Shown: positions 45,224 to 54,473, counted from the stretch's first letter. The stretch: 64,000 nt of DNA from Anaerolineales bacterium (GCA_025057645.1 JANXBJ010000002.1:62001-126000); one strand, 5' to 3'. The notes: generated by a model from the letters alone, not told the origin. A program made the numbers and translations.

Positions 45224-46234
45224 ATGCAGAAAAAAACGCTGAAAATCGTTATCCCCATGGCAGGTTTAGGGACACGTTTACGTCCGTTGACTTACAGCAA
45301 GCCGAAACAGTTGGTCACGCTCGCCGGAAAAGCAGTGTTAGACCACGTGCTCGACACGCTTTCGGGGATCCCCGATTGTTATGAGATCGAGCTAGTTAAT
45401 ATCGTAGGATACCTGGGTGAGCAAATCGAGGCTCACATCTCAAAGCACTATCCGCATCTGCGCGCCCACTACGTGGTTCAGGACGACCCGCGCGGTCAGT
45501 CGCATGCGATCTACCTAGCACGGCATCTTTTGGATGGCCCGATGTTAGTGATCTTCGCAGATACGCTTATTCGCACTGACCTTTCCTGCTTGCTCACAGA
45601 GAAAGAAGCGATCGCTTGGGTAAAGCCGGTGGCCGATCCTCGGCGCTTTGGGGTTGCAGAGCTGGATCAGAATGGCTATGTGCGCCGCCTGGTCGAAAAA
45701 CCCCAGGACTTTGTGAACAATCTAGCAGTGGTTGGGTTTTATTACTTCAAGGAAGCAAAGCAGCTCGTTGAAGCTATCGAAGAGCAAATGCGACGCGGGA
45801 TTGCTATTAAGGGGGAATACTTCCTCGCCGATGCAATCAATATTCTGCTTGAGCGGGGTCTCAAGATGAGCACACAGACAGTGGAGGTGTGGTTAGATGC
45901 CGGCACTCCGGAGGCGCTCCTCGAAGCTAACCGCTACCTGCTGGAGAACGGTGCCGATAATAGCCAAGAGGCTAGGATGCGCTCTGATGTTGTGATCGTC
46001 CCCCCGGTTTTTATTCATCCTACCGCAGAGGTGAAGTATTCCGTTATTGGCCCCCATGCTTCTTTGGCAGAGGGATGTAGGGTTCACCGCAGTGTGATCC
46101 GTGATTCGATCTTAGCAGAGGCAGCAGAAGTGACCGATGCCATTCTGGAAAGCTCTTTGATCGGCCGCAAGGCTCAAATCAAGCGCCGTCCCGGGGTGAT
46201 CAATGCCGGTGACCAGACCAGTGTCTCTTTCTAA
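45224..46234 (+). CDS. Sugar-phosphate nucleotidyltransferase with left-handed beta-helix tail
   Basis: A 336-residue enzyme making an NDP-sugar from a sugar 1-phosphate and NTP. The N-terminal domain has IPMAGLGTRLRPLTYSKPKQ with the catalytic arginine and lysine, FADTLI for the metal aspartate, and RRLVEKPQDFVNN. From about residue 265 hexapeptide-type repeats begin (FIHPTAEVKYSVIGPHAS, ILESSLIG). It is like glucose-1-phosphate thymidylyltransferase; sugar and nucleotide are not certain. It sits between gatA and gatB. Confidence 0.85.
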   Translation: MQKKTLKIVIPMAGLGTRLRPLTYSKPKQLVTLAGKAVLDHVLDTLSGIPDCYEIELVNIVGYLGEQIEAHISKHYPHLRAHYVVQDDPRGQSHAIYLARHLLDGPMLVIFADTLIRTDLSCLLTEKEAIAWVKPVADPRRFGVAELDQNGYVRRLVEKPQDFVNNLAVVGFYYFKEAKQLVEAIEEQMRRGIAIKGEYFLADAINILLERGLKMSTQTVEVWLDAGTPEALLEANRYLLENGADNSQEARMRSDVVIVPPVFIHPTAEVKYSVIGPHASLAEGCRVHRSVIRDSILAEAAEVTDAILESSLIGRKAQIKRRPGVINAGDQTSVSF

Positions 46235-46246
46235 GGAGCCTTAGCT

Positions 46247-46456
46247 ATGGAGGTGGTAGAGTGCCGTTCTGAATTCGCATATCCCGAAAGGCCTCTGGCA
46301 CTGTGGTGGCAGGAGCAGCGCCTAGAGGTGCGCGAAATCCTAGCTCAGTGGCGCACTCCGGAAGGGAAGGGCTTCTGGGTTCGCACTTGGGATGGTCGAG
46401 TCTTTGAGCTTTTCTATGCGGAGCTGAGTGAACGATGGTCTGTGACTCAGGTTTAG
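46247..46456 (+). CDS. Small conserved protein, DUF6504-like
   Basis: A 69-residue protein rich in Trp and Arg: RPLALWWQEQRLEVREILAQ, then WRTPEGKGFWVRTWDGRVFE. The pattern is like the DUF6504 proteins found in Deinococcus and Chloroflexota (small beta-barrel proteins of unknown role), but this is from memory of the pattern only. It starts 12 bases after the nucleotidyltransferase gene, with AAGGAGCC as ribosome site. Confidence 0.6.
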   Translation: MEVVECRSEFAYPERPLALWWQEQRLEVREILAQWRTPEGKGFWVRTWDGRVFELFYAELSERWSVTQV

Positions 46457-46620
46457 AGCCTTTTCTCTATCGCCTGCCACGGAGGAGAAGGCCGATTCGC
46501 AAGCTCGGGAGGACAGGCAGAGGATAGAGGTGATGAACGCGGCGAGCAGAGAATCATCTCGAGCGAATGTCAGACGCACTTTCAACCTACTAAGACCAGT
46601 GGAAAGGTTTGTGAGGTCGT

Positions 46621-48105
46621 ATGGTCGAAGTTGAGTGGATGGCGGATTACGAAGCTGTGATTGGAGTTGAGGTTCATGCAGAGCTTGCCACCCGCTCCAA
46701 GATGTTTTGCTCTTGTGCAGTGGTGGACTCTACCATTGCCGAGCCGAATATTGCCGTCTGTCCGGTTTGTGCCGGGATGCCGGGAGTTTTGCCGGTGGTA
46801 AACCGGGCGGCGGTTGAGCTAGGAGTGCGGTTGGCGTTGGCGTTGGAGTGCGAGATTTTGCCCCAGAGCTTTTTTGCTCGCAAGAATTATTTTTACCCCG
46901 ACCTTCCTAAGGGCTATCAGATTTCCCAATACGAACAGCCTCTGGCTCGAAACGGCAGGTTGGTCATCTTGACTTCTAAGGGCGAGAAAACGGTTCGTAT
47001 TCGTCGCGTCCATTTGGAGGAAGATACCGGGAAGCTAACCCACATTCTCAAGGATGGGGTAAGTTATTCCCTAATCGACTTGAATCGCGCCGGGGTGCCC
47101 TTGTTGGAGATTGTCACTGAGCCGGATCTCAACAGTGCCGAGGAAGTGCGCGCCTATGCGATGACCTTGCGCAATATCTTGCGTTACTGCGGCATCAACT
47201 CCGGAGATATGCAAAAAGGGGTGATACGGATAGAGCCCAATGTCTCGGTGCGCAAACGGGGGAGCGAACAGCTGGGAACGCGCACGGAGATCAAGAACCT
47301 AAATAGCTTCCGAGCCCTCGAGCGTTCGGTAGCATATGAGATCGAGCGTCAGGTGAGGTTACTACGGGAGGGCAGAGAAGTGGTTCAAGAGACGCGAGGG
47401 TGGGATGAATCACAGGGCAAGACAGTCTCGCAGCGCTCTAAAGAGGAGGCCCACGACTATCGCTACTTCCCAGAACCGGACCTCCCCCCTTTGACCCTCG
47501 ACCCGGCTTGGTTAGAGGAGATTCGGCGTAGTTTGCCCGAATTGCCAATGGCTCGCCGACGGCGCTTTCAAACCCAGTACGGTCTGAACGCTTACGATGC
47601 GGAGGTGCTCACCAATGAACGTGTAGTGGCCGACTACTTTGAGGCAGCCGTTGCACAAGCTCCGCATCTATCTCCAAAAACGATTGCTAATTGGATTTGC
47701 GGTGAGCTTTTCGGGTTGATGAACCAAGTTGGAGGAGAATTTGACCCAGGCCGTGTGCCGGTTGAGTCCTTGGTTGAGCTTCTGAGCGTCCTGGACAAAG
47801 GAACGATCAATCAGCTAACTGCAAAGGCGATCCTAGCTGAGATGTTTACTAGCGGTAAAAGGGCGCCAGAATTGATTCGGGAGAAAGGTCTAGAGCAAGT
47901 GTCTGATCAGAGCCAAATTGCAGGTTGGGTTTCCCAAGTGCTGGGCGAAAACCCTGAGCAAGTGCAGACTTATCTAAAAGGGAAAGAAGCTTTAGAGCAG
48001 TGGTTTTTCGGTCAAGTGATGCGTCTAGCGGGTGGGAAAGCTAATCCCAAGGTTGTCCAGCAGATTCTGAGAGAGCAATTGAACAAACTTAAGGAACAAG
48101 CATAG
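46621..48105 (+). CDS. gatB: Aspartyl/glutamyl-tRNA amidotransferase subunit B
   Basis: A 494-residue GatB: kinase/amidotransferase domain ([54 protein letters not shown]) followed by the helical and YqeY-like tail domain from about 340. It phosphorylates Glu-tRNA(Gln) or Asp-tRNA(Asn) and amidates it with ammonia from GatA. The start has GTGAGG upstream; an alternative ATG lies 6 codons later. Confidence 0.95.
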   Translation: MVEVEWMADYEAVIGVEVHAELATRSKMFCSCAVVDSTIAEPNIAVCPVCAGMPGVLPVVNRAAVELGVRLALALECEILPQSFFARKNYFYPDLPKGYQISQYEQPLARNGRLVILTSKGEKTVRIRRVHLEEDTGKLTHILKDGVSYSLIDLNRAGVPLLEIVTEPDLNSAEEVRAYAMTLRNILRYCGINSGDMQKGVIRIEPNVSVRKRGSEQLGTRTEIKNLNSFRALERSVAYEIERQVRLLREGREVVQETRGWDESQGKTVSQRSKEEAHDYRYFPEPDLPPLTLDPAWLEEIRRSLPELPMARRRRFQTQYGLNAYDAEVLTNERVVADYFEAAVAQAPHLSPKTIANWICGELFGLMNQVGGEFDPGRVPVESLVELLSVLDKGTINQLTAKAILAEMFTSGKRAPELIREKGLEQVSDQSQIAGWVSQVLGENPEQVQTYLKGKEALEQWFFGQVMRLAGGKANPKVVQQILREQLNKLKEQA

Positions 48106-48189
48106 GAACAACGCTATCCCGGACATCAAAGTACAAGCTAAGGACAGAATGTGAATTATGTCACTATTAGAGTGGGTAAAATCTGTCAC

Positions 48190-48218
48190 TTGACGTTTAG
48201 GGTGGCTTCGGCTAAAGT
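48190..48218 (+). promoter_or_regulatory. Promoter of the glutamate dehydrogenase gene
   Basis: TTGACG, 17 bases, TAAAGT. Transcription would start near 48225, leaving a leader of about 133 bases that contains the structures described next. Confidence 0.55.
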
Positions 48219-48230
48219 GAAGGCAAGAGA

Positions 48231-48345
48231 AGGTTTATGGCATGAGGTGATCTTTTGATCCTGAAGCAGCGACAAGACCCCCCGGTATTGTAGTTCAAAA
48301 ACGGGCATGTTTCCGTCATGCCCGTTTATTCTTTTCCATAAACCT
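48231..48345 (+). ncRNA. Structured leader RNA of glutamate dehydrogenase (candidate)
   Basis: AGGTTTATGG at 48231-48240 is the exact reverse complement of CCATAAACCT at 48336-48345, giving a 10-bp closing stem. Inside it lies a strong hairpin (48300-48326) plus small helices such as GATCttttGATC. The ribosome site begins 5 bases after the closing stem. It matches no riboswitch class I can name. Confidence 0.45.
48300..48335 (+). terminator. Terminator-like hairpin in the leader
   Basis: Perfect 10-bp stem AACGGGCATG/CATGCCCGTT, 7-base loop, followed by TATTCTTTT. It can end the gatB transcript. Because the gdh promoter lies upstream of it, it can also act as an attenuator. Confidence 0.6.
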
Positions 48346-48357
48346 GGTTGAGAGGAG

Positions 48358-49650
48358 ATGTCTATGGCCGAACCGATTAATGCCTTCCAAATGGCACAAG
48401 CCCAGTTTGACCATGTGGCCAAATTGCTTCAGCTCGACCCCGCCATTGCCGAAATTTTACGCTGGCCGATGCGCGAGTTTGCTTTTCGCATCCCTGTCCG
48501 GATGGATGATGGTTCAATTCGCGTTTTCCAAGGCTTTCGCGTTCAGCACAACGACGCTCGAGGTCCGAACAAGGGTGGCATTCGCTTTCATCCCTCTGAG
48601 ACATTAGATACCGTGCGCGCTTTGGCCACCTGGATGACTTGGAAATGTGCCGTTGCCGATCTACCCCTTGGCGGTGGCAAAGGTGGAGTGGTTGTCGACC
48701 CGGCAACGCTCTCTACCGCTGAAAAGGAACGTCTCTGTCGGGGTTGGGTTCAAGCAATGTGGCGCAACCTCGGACCGCGCATCGACGTTCCCGCTCCGGA
48801 TGTGGGCACCACGCCGCAGATGATGGGGTGGATGATGGATGAATACTCCAAGCTGGTTGGGCAGTATACCCCCGGAGTGGTTACTGGCAAGCCGCTTGGC
48901 AGCGGCGGCTCCGAAGGCCGGACCGAAGCCACAGGCTTTGGAGTGATCTATTGCGTGCGGGAGGCTATGAAGCATTTGAAGATGGACCCCACCAAGTGTG
49001 TGGCAGCCATTCAAGGGTTTGGAAATGTTGCTCAGTATGCGGCTATCGGCTTTATCGAGATTTTAGGAGGAAAAGTGGCCTGCGTTTCCTGTTGGGATCG
49101 CAAGGACAAGACAGCTTATACCTATAGCCATAAGGAAGGAGTCAATCCTCATTTTTTGCTGACTATCACCGACCAATACGGCACAATCGACAAGGATAAG
49201 GCTGTTGCTGCCGGTTACATTGTAGAAGACGGCGATGCTTGGATTAGCAAAGAGGCGGACGTCTTGATTCCAGCGGCATTGGAAGGCCAAGTTAACGCCG
49301 AGACGGTGAAGCGCATCTCCAGCCGAGTTCGCATCGTCGCCGAAGGGGCGAATGGTCCTTGTACTCCGGAGGCGGACGAGTTCTTCAAGCAGAATAATAT
49401 CTTTAACATCCCGGACTTTCTCTGCAATGCCGGCGGCGTAACCACTTCTTATTTCGAGAGCGTTCAGAACGATATGAACTTCTACTGGACCAAAGAAGAG
49501 GTGTTGCAGAGATTGGACGTCAAGCTCACCCAAGCTTTCCATGCCGTTTTAGCGATGAGCGAGAAGGAGAAAGTGTATATGCGGGATGCCGCCTACATGG
49601 TTGCTATTGACCGGGTTGTCAAGGCGATGCAGTTGCGCGGCTGGGTGTAA
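48358..49650 (+). CDS. gdhA: Glutamate dehydrogenase
   Basis: Interconverts glutamate with 2-oxoglutarate and ammonia using NAD(P). At 430 residues it is a hexameric-type enzyme: GPNKGGIRFHP, the catalytic lysine region KCAVADLPLGGGKGG, PAPDVGT, the nucleotide loop IQGFGNVAQYAA, and AEGANGPCTPEAD. It links to the amino acid and polyamine genes that follow. A GAGAGGAG ribosome site sits between the leader stem and the ATG, so translation may depend on leader folding. Confidence 0.94.
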   Translation: MSMAEPINAFQMAQAQFDHVAKLLQLDPAIAEILRWPMREFAFRIPVRMDDGSIRVFQGFRVQHNDARGPNKGGIRFHPSETLDTVRALATWMTWKCAVADLPLGGGKGGVVVDPATLSTAEKERLCRGWVQAMWRNLGPRIDVPAPDVGTTPQMMGWMMDEYSKLVGQYTPGVVTGKPLGSGGSEGRTEATGFGVIYCVREAMKHLKMDPTKCVAAIQGFGNVAQYAAIGFIEILGGKVACVSCWDRKDKTAYTYSHKEGVNPHFLLTITDQYGTIDKDKAVAAGYIVEDGDAWISKEADVLIPAALEGQVNAETVKRISSRVRIVAEGANGPCTPEADEFFKQNNIFNIPDFLCNAGGVTTSYFESVQNDMNFYWTKEEVLQRLDVKLTQAFHAVLAMSEKEKVYMRDAAYMVAIDRVVKAMQLRGWV

Positions 49651-49674
49651 TTCTTATCTTATAGTTCAGAAGGA

Positions 49675-49710
49675 ACAGCAGGTTGAGCACCCTCGACCTG
49701 CTGTTTTTTT
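49675..49710 (+). terminator. Rho-independent terminator after gdhA
   Basis: Stem ACAGCAGGT/ACCTGCTGT extended by GAG/CTC, followed by seven T. Confidence 0.9.
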
Positions 49711-50128
49711 GTCCTCGAGATAGCCAACGATCTCCTGAGACTAAAGCTTGAGTCGTCCGGTTCCGTCTGGGTCGAAAAGGGGGGCTCTTTGGGCGTTTAG
49801 AGCTATTGCCGCGTAGAGTTGGCTTTGGGGTAAAAACTTGAAGACGTTTAGGGAAGAGCGGAGCAGTTCGAACCCAGAGGGCTGCGCAAGCCTTAGGGGA
49901 GTTGCCTCTTCCGGTGAGGGGTTGCGCAGAGCACCGGGTTGTCGGGCCAGCCCGGTTTCAAAAAGCCCAACCGAGATCACCACCTTGAATCTAAGGAGAG
50001 CCCATAGCTGCAGCATTCCTCTTGCGGCGCGAGAAGTCTTCTTTCCCGTTTTCTGACCGGTTCTACTCGGTGAATGGGTTTTGCCACCGGCTTCTTTGTG
50101 AGCTGGTTATCGCATTTCCTGAAACCCC
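49711..50128. other. Gap before the Lrp-type gene
   Basis: No supported gene; small overlapping frames on both strands have no family features. The end carries the Lrp promoter. Confidence 0.4.
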
Positions 50129-50157
50129 TTGACATTCATTCCGATTTAGGATATACA
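50129..50157 (+). promoter_or_regulatory. Promoter of the Lrp-type gene
   Basis: TTGACA, 17 bases, TATACA. The start point falls near 50164, next to the palindromes below. Confidence 0.75.
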
Positions 50158-50166
50158 TATAGCATG

Positions 50167-50196
50167 TTCGGAATTGTTCTGTTCCGAAACGGAACA
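50167..50196. promoter_or_regulatory. Operator with two overlapping palindromes
   Basis: TGTTCCGAAACGGAACA (50180-50196) is a 17-base palindrome. TTCGGAA at 50167 and TTCCGAA at 50182 form a second one. Together they span the transcription start to 2 bases before the start codon, which is typical of autoregulation. Confidence 0.65.
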
Positions 50197-50198
50197 AA

Positions 50199-50687
50199 AT
50201 GCCTTCTCGTTCTCCCTCTTTTGACTCCCTAGACTATCAGATTATCCTCGCCCTGCATAAAAACGCGCGCGCTAGTGCGGCAGAGATCGCTCGTCGCATC
50301 GGTGCGAACGAGCGCACGGTCAGAAAACGAATTGAGCATCTTGTCCAGAGTGGGGCCATGCGTCTGACCGCAATTCTTGAACCCTCTGCCTTCGGCTACG
50401 TAACCGCTGCCGATATTTTCCTTGAAGTCGAATCTCAACATGAAGAGGAAGTGCTCAAAAGACTTATGGAGATGCCAATGGTTACCTATGTGGCCTTCGG
50501 ACAGGGCACGCAGGAGGTTTCGATCGAAGCACGTTTTAAGGATAACGACGAATTGCGCGAGTTTATCCGTCATGTGTTGCCTTCCCTACCGGGCGTGACA
50601 GTTACTCGTTATACTCTTGTGCCACGCATCTTGCGCAATATCGATGAATGGCTGCCACCCCCAGAAGACTTCGTGCCTTCCGAGTAG
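50199..50687 (+). CDS. Lrp/AsnC-family transcriptional regulator
   Basis: A 162-residue feast/famine regulator. Helix-turn-helix at about 9-60 (LDYQIILALHKNARASAAEI, RRIGANERTVRKRIEHL), then the ligand-binding RAM-type ferredoxin-like domain (70-155). It is probably autoregulated through the palindromes overlapping its start. It lies 100 bases upstream of the LIV-type transporter operon and is the best candidate for its control by an amino acid or polyamine signal. Confidence 0.88.
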   Translation: MPSRSPSFDSLDYQIILALHKNARASAAEIARRIGANERTVRKRIEHLVQSGAMRLTAILEPSAFGYVTAADIFLEVESQHEEEVLKRLMEMPMVTYVAFGQGTQEVSIEARFKDNDELREFIRHVLPSLPGVTVTRYTLVPRILRNIDEWLPPPEDFVPSE

Positions 50688-50730
50688 GGAGGAGAAAGGA
50701 GTGCCGTTGACCCAAGCTCAGCCTAAGAAA

Positions 50731-50760
50731 TTGTCAATTTGACCCCTCTCTCCATATAAG
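50731..50760 (+). promoter_or_regulatory. Promoter of the LIV-type transporter operon
   Basis: TTGTCA, 18 bases, TATAAG, about 27 bases before the ATG of the binding-protein gene. Confidence 0.5.
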
Positions 50761-50787
50761 TGAGACTCTCAAGAAAGGAGAAAAGGA

Positions 50788-52026
50788 ATGAACCCTCGAC
50801 AATTCCCCTTCTGGCTCTTTATGACGATCGTGGTCATAATGGGGCTGCTGCTCTCCGCGTGTGGCGGTGGCACGACCGAGATCAAAGTTGGAGCACCGCT
50901 GCCGCTCACTGGGCCGTATGCCAGCGATGGCGAGCAGATGCTCAAGGCCCTGCAGATGGCAGTCGATGAGCAAAATGCGAAGGGCGGCTTGTTAGGCCGT
51001 CCGCTCAGGTTGATCACCGGCGATGTCGGTGCACTGGAAGCAGAAAAGATCAAAGCGGTTGGGGAGCGCTTGATCGGAGAGGGCGTGGATGTTGTGATCA
51101 CAGGATATGCCGACTCCGGCGTGGATGCGCGCGTCTTCGGTGAGTACGATATGCCTTTCCTCCATGCAGACGCAATGACCTTGAACACCGAGGTGGTGGC
51201 TCAGGACCCGGAGAAATACGGCAACGTCTTTCAATATTGTCCTAGCGAAGTCTCGTACGGCATCGATGCCGCAGCCAATCTTTTCAAAATGGGGGAGAAG
51301 ATGGGATGGAAAGAGCCCAACAAGAAGATCGCTATCGTCAAAGTGGATTATAGCTACAACATCTTAGCTGCGGATAAGTTCGCTGAGTTGGCTAAGGATC
51401 AGGGCTACGAAATTGTCGTAGACGAAGTCACCCAATTCGGTGTTGTAGAATGGGGGCCGATCCTATCAAAGATTGACAATGCACAACCGGCTTACGTCAC
51501 CTTTTGGAATCTTGACCCCACTGATGCGGCACGCTTTATTGTTCAATTCAAAGAGAGATTCGGCGAAAAAGGCCTAAATGCACTGGTGTTTATGCAATTC
51601 ACCCCCTCCATCCCAGAATTTTTGGAACTGGCCGGTTCGGCCGCCGAGGGATTGCTATGGACGGCAAGCATCAACCCAGTCGGCGCAGGGGTGGAAGACT
51701 ATAAGCAGCGCTGGATTGCAAAGTATAAGGAAGAGCCCAAATCGATCTATGCCTATGTGACTCGCGACGGCTTTGATATTTGGGTGACCGCAGTCGAAAA
51801 GGCCGGTTGCGTGGACTGTTACGATAAGGTCGTTGAAAACATTCGCAATATCACCTACGAGGGCCTGGCAGGTGTCCATGTTTTCACTGCCACCGACCAG
51901 CAGTCTAAATATGGCGATGATTTCATCCCCACCCTATGGTATCAGATCTGGGGAGGAGAACACCTCGTGGTCGGCCCGAGTAAGTATCAAAAGGCGCAAC
52001 CGCAAATGCCGCCATGGATTAAGTGA
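50788..52026 (+). CDS. ABC transporter substrate-binding lipoprotein, LivJ type
   Basis: A 412-residue extracytoplasmic binding protein. The start is a lipoprotein signal with lipobox LLLSAC (Cys29), then the periplasmic-binding fold of the branched-chain amino acid type (IKVGAPLPLTGPYASDGEQM, VIGEGVDVVITGYADS-like segments). Many such proteins bind ligands other than Leu/Ile/Val. Because the operon continues into polyamine enzymes, an agmatine- or acetylpolyamine-like ligand is possible. Ribosome site AAAGGAG. Confidence 0.85.
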   Translation: MNPRQFPFWLFMTIVVIMGLLLSACGGGTTEIKVGAPLPLTGPYASDGEQMLKALQMAVDEQNAKGGLLGRPLRLITGDVGALEAEKIKAVGERLIGEGVDVVITGYADSGVDARVFGEYDMPFLHADAMTLNTEVVAQDPEKYGNVFQYCPSEVSYGIDAAANLFKMGEKMGWKEPNKKIAIVKVDYSYNILAADKFAELAKDQGYEIVVDEVTQFGVVEWGPILSKIDNAQPAYVTFWNLDPTDAARFIVQFKERFGEKGLNALVFMQFTPSIPEFLELAGSAAEGLLWTASINPVGAGVEDYKQRWIAKYKEEPKSIYAYVTRDGFDIWVTAVEKAGCVDCYDKVVENIRNITYEGLAGVHVFTATDQQSKYGDDFIPTLWYQIWGGEHLVVGPSKYQKAQPQMPPWIK

Positions 52027-52042
52027 TTTTTTTCCTCCAACC

Positions 52043-52102
52043 CCCTCTCCTCGCAGAGAGAGGAGGTAGCTTCGCCCGGGCTTTCCTTCTCCGAGGAGAG
52101 GG
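52043..52102. repeat. Compound inverted repeat between transporter genes
   Basis: CCCTCTCCTCG and CGAGGAGAGGG are exact reverse complements 38 bases apart, enclosing a smaller stem (CCTCTC/GAGAGG) and CCCGGG. It shares its core with 4548-4576 and resembles an intergenic palindrome family. Confidence 0.6.
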
Positions 52103-52187
52103 TGTAAGAGTTGCTCCGGTGCCCTGCTTCGTTCGGGAGGCGCAGGGACGTGCATAGACAGTAGACTCATTGCCTTGAGGAGTGTTT

Positions 52188-52910
52188 ATGTTTGCCACCA
52201 AAGGGCTTTCGAAGAGCTTCGGCCGATTGACTGCTCTGCTAAACGTCTCTTTCGAGGTCGAGGAAGGGGAAATCTTCGGCATTGCAGGTCCGAACGGGGC
52301 AGGGAAATCCACATTATTCAATGTGATTACGGGGATTTATCCTCCGAGTTCGGGGAGGATTTTCTTTCGGGGAAAGGACATCACCAACTATAAGCCGGAT
52401 CAGATTTGCCACTTGGGGATCGCCCGCACCTTTCAGATCCCCACCACGTTTCATACCTTGAGTGTTTATGACAACCTGCGTGTCGGGGCGATTTTTGGGG
52501 CAAGACGGCCCCAAAGTGCCGATGAGGTGCTGGAACTGCTAGGGTTGGAAGCAGTGCGTCATCGCCCGGCGCGCAACCTCGATTTGTATACCACCAAGTT
52601 GGTCATGCTCGGAGCGGCGTTAGCCACGGACTGCAAGTTGCTCATGTTGGACGAGCCCATGGCAGGGCTTTCGATGGCGGAGATCAACCAGTTTTTGGAG
52701 ATCGTGCGCCGAATCAATCAAGAGAAAGGGGTCACAATTATCATTATCGAGCACTTGCTGGATATCTTGATCAGCCTGACCAAGCGAATGCTGATTCTGA
52801 GCGATGGACAGGTCTTGTATTTGGGGGACTCGAAAGAGGTAACCGCAGACCGCCGCGTGGTCGAGGTTTATCTGGGTGGCAAGGGAGGGATCGCTCATGC
52901 TCACCGTTAG
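52188..52910 (+). CDS. livG: LIV-type ABC transporter ATPase, LivG type
   Basis: A 240-residue ATP-binding subunit: Walker A GPNGAGKST, LGIARTFQIP, Walker B LLMLDEPMAGLS, switch histidine IIEHLLD. The signature region (LDLYTTKLVMLGAALATDC) lacks a canonical LSGGQ and reads LYTTK, as often seen in LivG proteins. ATG at 52188 follows GAGGAG; the GTG at 52182 is less likely. It overlaps the start of livF by 14 bases. Confidence 0.87.
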   Translation: MFATKGLSKSFGRLTALLNVSFEVEEGEIFGIAGPNGAGKSTLFNVITGIYPPSSGRIFFRGKDITNYKPDQICHLGIARTFQIPTTFHTLSVYDNLRVGAIFGARRPQSADEVLELLGLEAVRHRPARNLDLYTTKLVMLGAALATDCKLLMLDEPMAGLSMAEINQFLEIVRRINQEKGVTIIIIEHLLDILISLTKRMLILSDGQVLYLGDSKEVTADRRVVEVYLGGKGGIAHAHR

Positions 52911-53595
52911 GGAGCTGGACTGTTTTTATTCCGATTTGCAGGTGTTGCGCGGGGTCAGCTTGGATGTTGGGGAGGGCGAAGTAGTTGCCCTATTTGGGCC
53001 AAACGGGCACGGGAAAAGCACTTTGCTCAAAGCCATTTGCGGCTTGCAACCTCCAAAACGGGGTTCTATCCGTTTCAAAGGGGAAGAGATCGCCGGCTTG
53101 CCGGCACATCAGATTGTCGAGCGTGGTCTAGCTTACATTCCCGAGGAACGCCACCTCTTTAGCGATATGACCGTGCTCGAAAATCTCTACCTGGGGGCGT
53201 ATCCGCGGCACGCCCGCCCAGTGCTAAAGAAAAATTTGGAATTTGTCTTTCATATCTTCCCCCGCTTGGCAGAGCGGCGTCATCAGCTCTGCTCGACGCT
53301 GAGCGGTGGAGAAGCGCGCATGGTTGCTATCGGACGCGGTTTGATGAGCGAGACTTCGCTTTTGATGGTTGATGAGCCTTCCATTGGGCTTTCGCCGGGC
53401 ATGAAGATGGCTGTTTTCGATGCCATTCGTCAAATTCATTGCGAGCGCGGCATGACCATCTTGATCGTTGAGCAAGAGATTCAACATGCCCTAGAGATGT
53501 CCGACCGCATTTACTTGATCAAGAAAGGGCAGATCGCTTTTGAACGCAGGCGTGAAGAAGTCCAGGTAGACGAAATTGAGAGGGCGTATTTCTAG
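52897..53595 (+). CDS. livF: LIV-type ABC transporter ATPase, LivF type
   Basis: A 232-residue ATP-binding subunit: Walker A GPNGHGKST, RGLAYIPEERHLFSDMTVLE, signature LSGGEARMVAIGRGLM, Walker B LLMVDEPSIGLSP, and IVEQEI in the switch position, where LivF proteins carry Glu-Gln rather than His. The ATG at 52897 has GGGAGGG upstream. Confidence 0.88.
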   Translation: MLTVRELDCFYSDLQVLRGVSLDVGEGEVVALFGPNGHGKSTLLKAICGLQPPKRGSIRFKGEEIAGLPAHQIVERGLAYIPEERHLFSDMTVLENLYLGAYPRHARPVLKKNLEFVFHIFPRLAERRHQLCSTLSGGEARMVAIGRGLMSETSLLMVDEPSIGLSPGMKMAVFDAIRQIHCERGMTILIVEQEIQHALEMSDRIYLIKKGQIAFERRREEVQVDEIERAYF

Positions 53596-53606
53596 GAGGC
53601 GGCAGC

Positions 53607-54473
53607 GTGGAAAACTTGGTCAATGCTCTGGTTAGCGGTCTGATCTCCGGCTCTTTATATGCAACGATGGCGCTGGGATTGACGATTATCTATGGTGTGA
53701 GTCGCGTGTTCAATTTTGGTCACGGGGTGATCGCAGTGATCGGTGCCTACATCACTTGGTATCTACTTTCCGTCTTTGGGGTGCCGTTTTTGCCGGCAAC
53801 ACTGCTGTCGCTAGCTTTTATGGCTTCATTTGGTTGGTTAGTCTATCGCTTTACGATGAGTCCTCTGCTCAAGAAGCCCAACTGGGAATTCTCAACCGTG
53901 CTTTTCATGCTCGGAGCGGGCATCTTGCTGGAGAACGTGGTCTTGCAAGTTTTCGGCCCGCGGGTGAAGTCTATTCCGGTATTGGTTGACGGAGCACTAA
54001 AAGTCGGTTTTATCCAGATCAACTGGCACGAAGTTGCCTTGATGGGCATTGTCTTGGTGGTGATCGCTGCCCTAAGTTTGTTCTTTAAGTATACCCGCAC
54101 CGGGCAAGCCATGCGCGCTGTGGCTCAATCTATCCCCGGAGCTCAAGTGGTTGGGATTAATATTGAGCAGATTTTCGGATTGACCTTTGCCCTCGCCTTT
54201 ACGGTTACCGGTTTCAGCGGCATCCTGTTGGGCACTAAATATTACCTCAACCCCCATGTCGGTTGGGAGTGGATGGTGAAAGGCTTCGTGATCGTGACCT
54301 TCGGGGGGTTAGGCAGCACCAGCGGTGCTGTGGTGGCCGCATTAGTCCTGGGCTTGGTTGAAGCGGTGGCTACGCTTTACTTCGGCGCCATCTGGGTCTG
54401 GCCGATCTGGTTTGTGCTCTTTTTGATCGTTCTGTTGTTACGCCCGCAGGGCATTCTTGGCGGGAGAACTTAA
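53607..54473 (+). CDS. livH: LIV-type ABC transporter permease, LivH type
   Basis: A 288-residue permease with about eight membrane helices. The start NALVSGLISGSLYATMALGL, SRVFNFGHGVIAVIGAY and MRAVAQSIPGAQVVGINIEQ are standard LivH landmarks. The start is a GTG at 53607 behind AGGAGG. It pairs with the LivM protein encoded next. Confidence 0.88.
   Translation: MENLVNALVSGLISGSLYATMALGLTIIYGVSRVFNFGHGVIAVIGAYITWYLLSVFGVPFLPATLLSLAFMASFGWLVYRFTMSPLLKKPNWEFSTVLFMLGAGILLENVVLQVFGPRVKSIPVLVDGALKVGFIQINWHEVALMGIVLVVIAALSLFFKYTRTGQAMRAVAQSIPGAQVVGINIEQIFGLTFALAFTVTGFSGILLGTKYYLNPHVGWEWMVKGFVIVTFGGLGSTSGAVVAALVLGLVEAVATLYFGAIWVWPIWFVLFLIVLLLRPQGILGGRT

Noticed and set aside
49838-50056. Frames on both strands in the gap before the Lrp-type gene
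   Set aside because: Mutually overlapping, no family features, and positioned against the clear promoter and operator.
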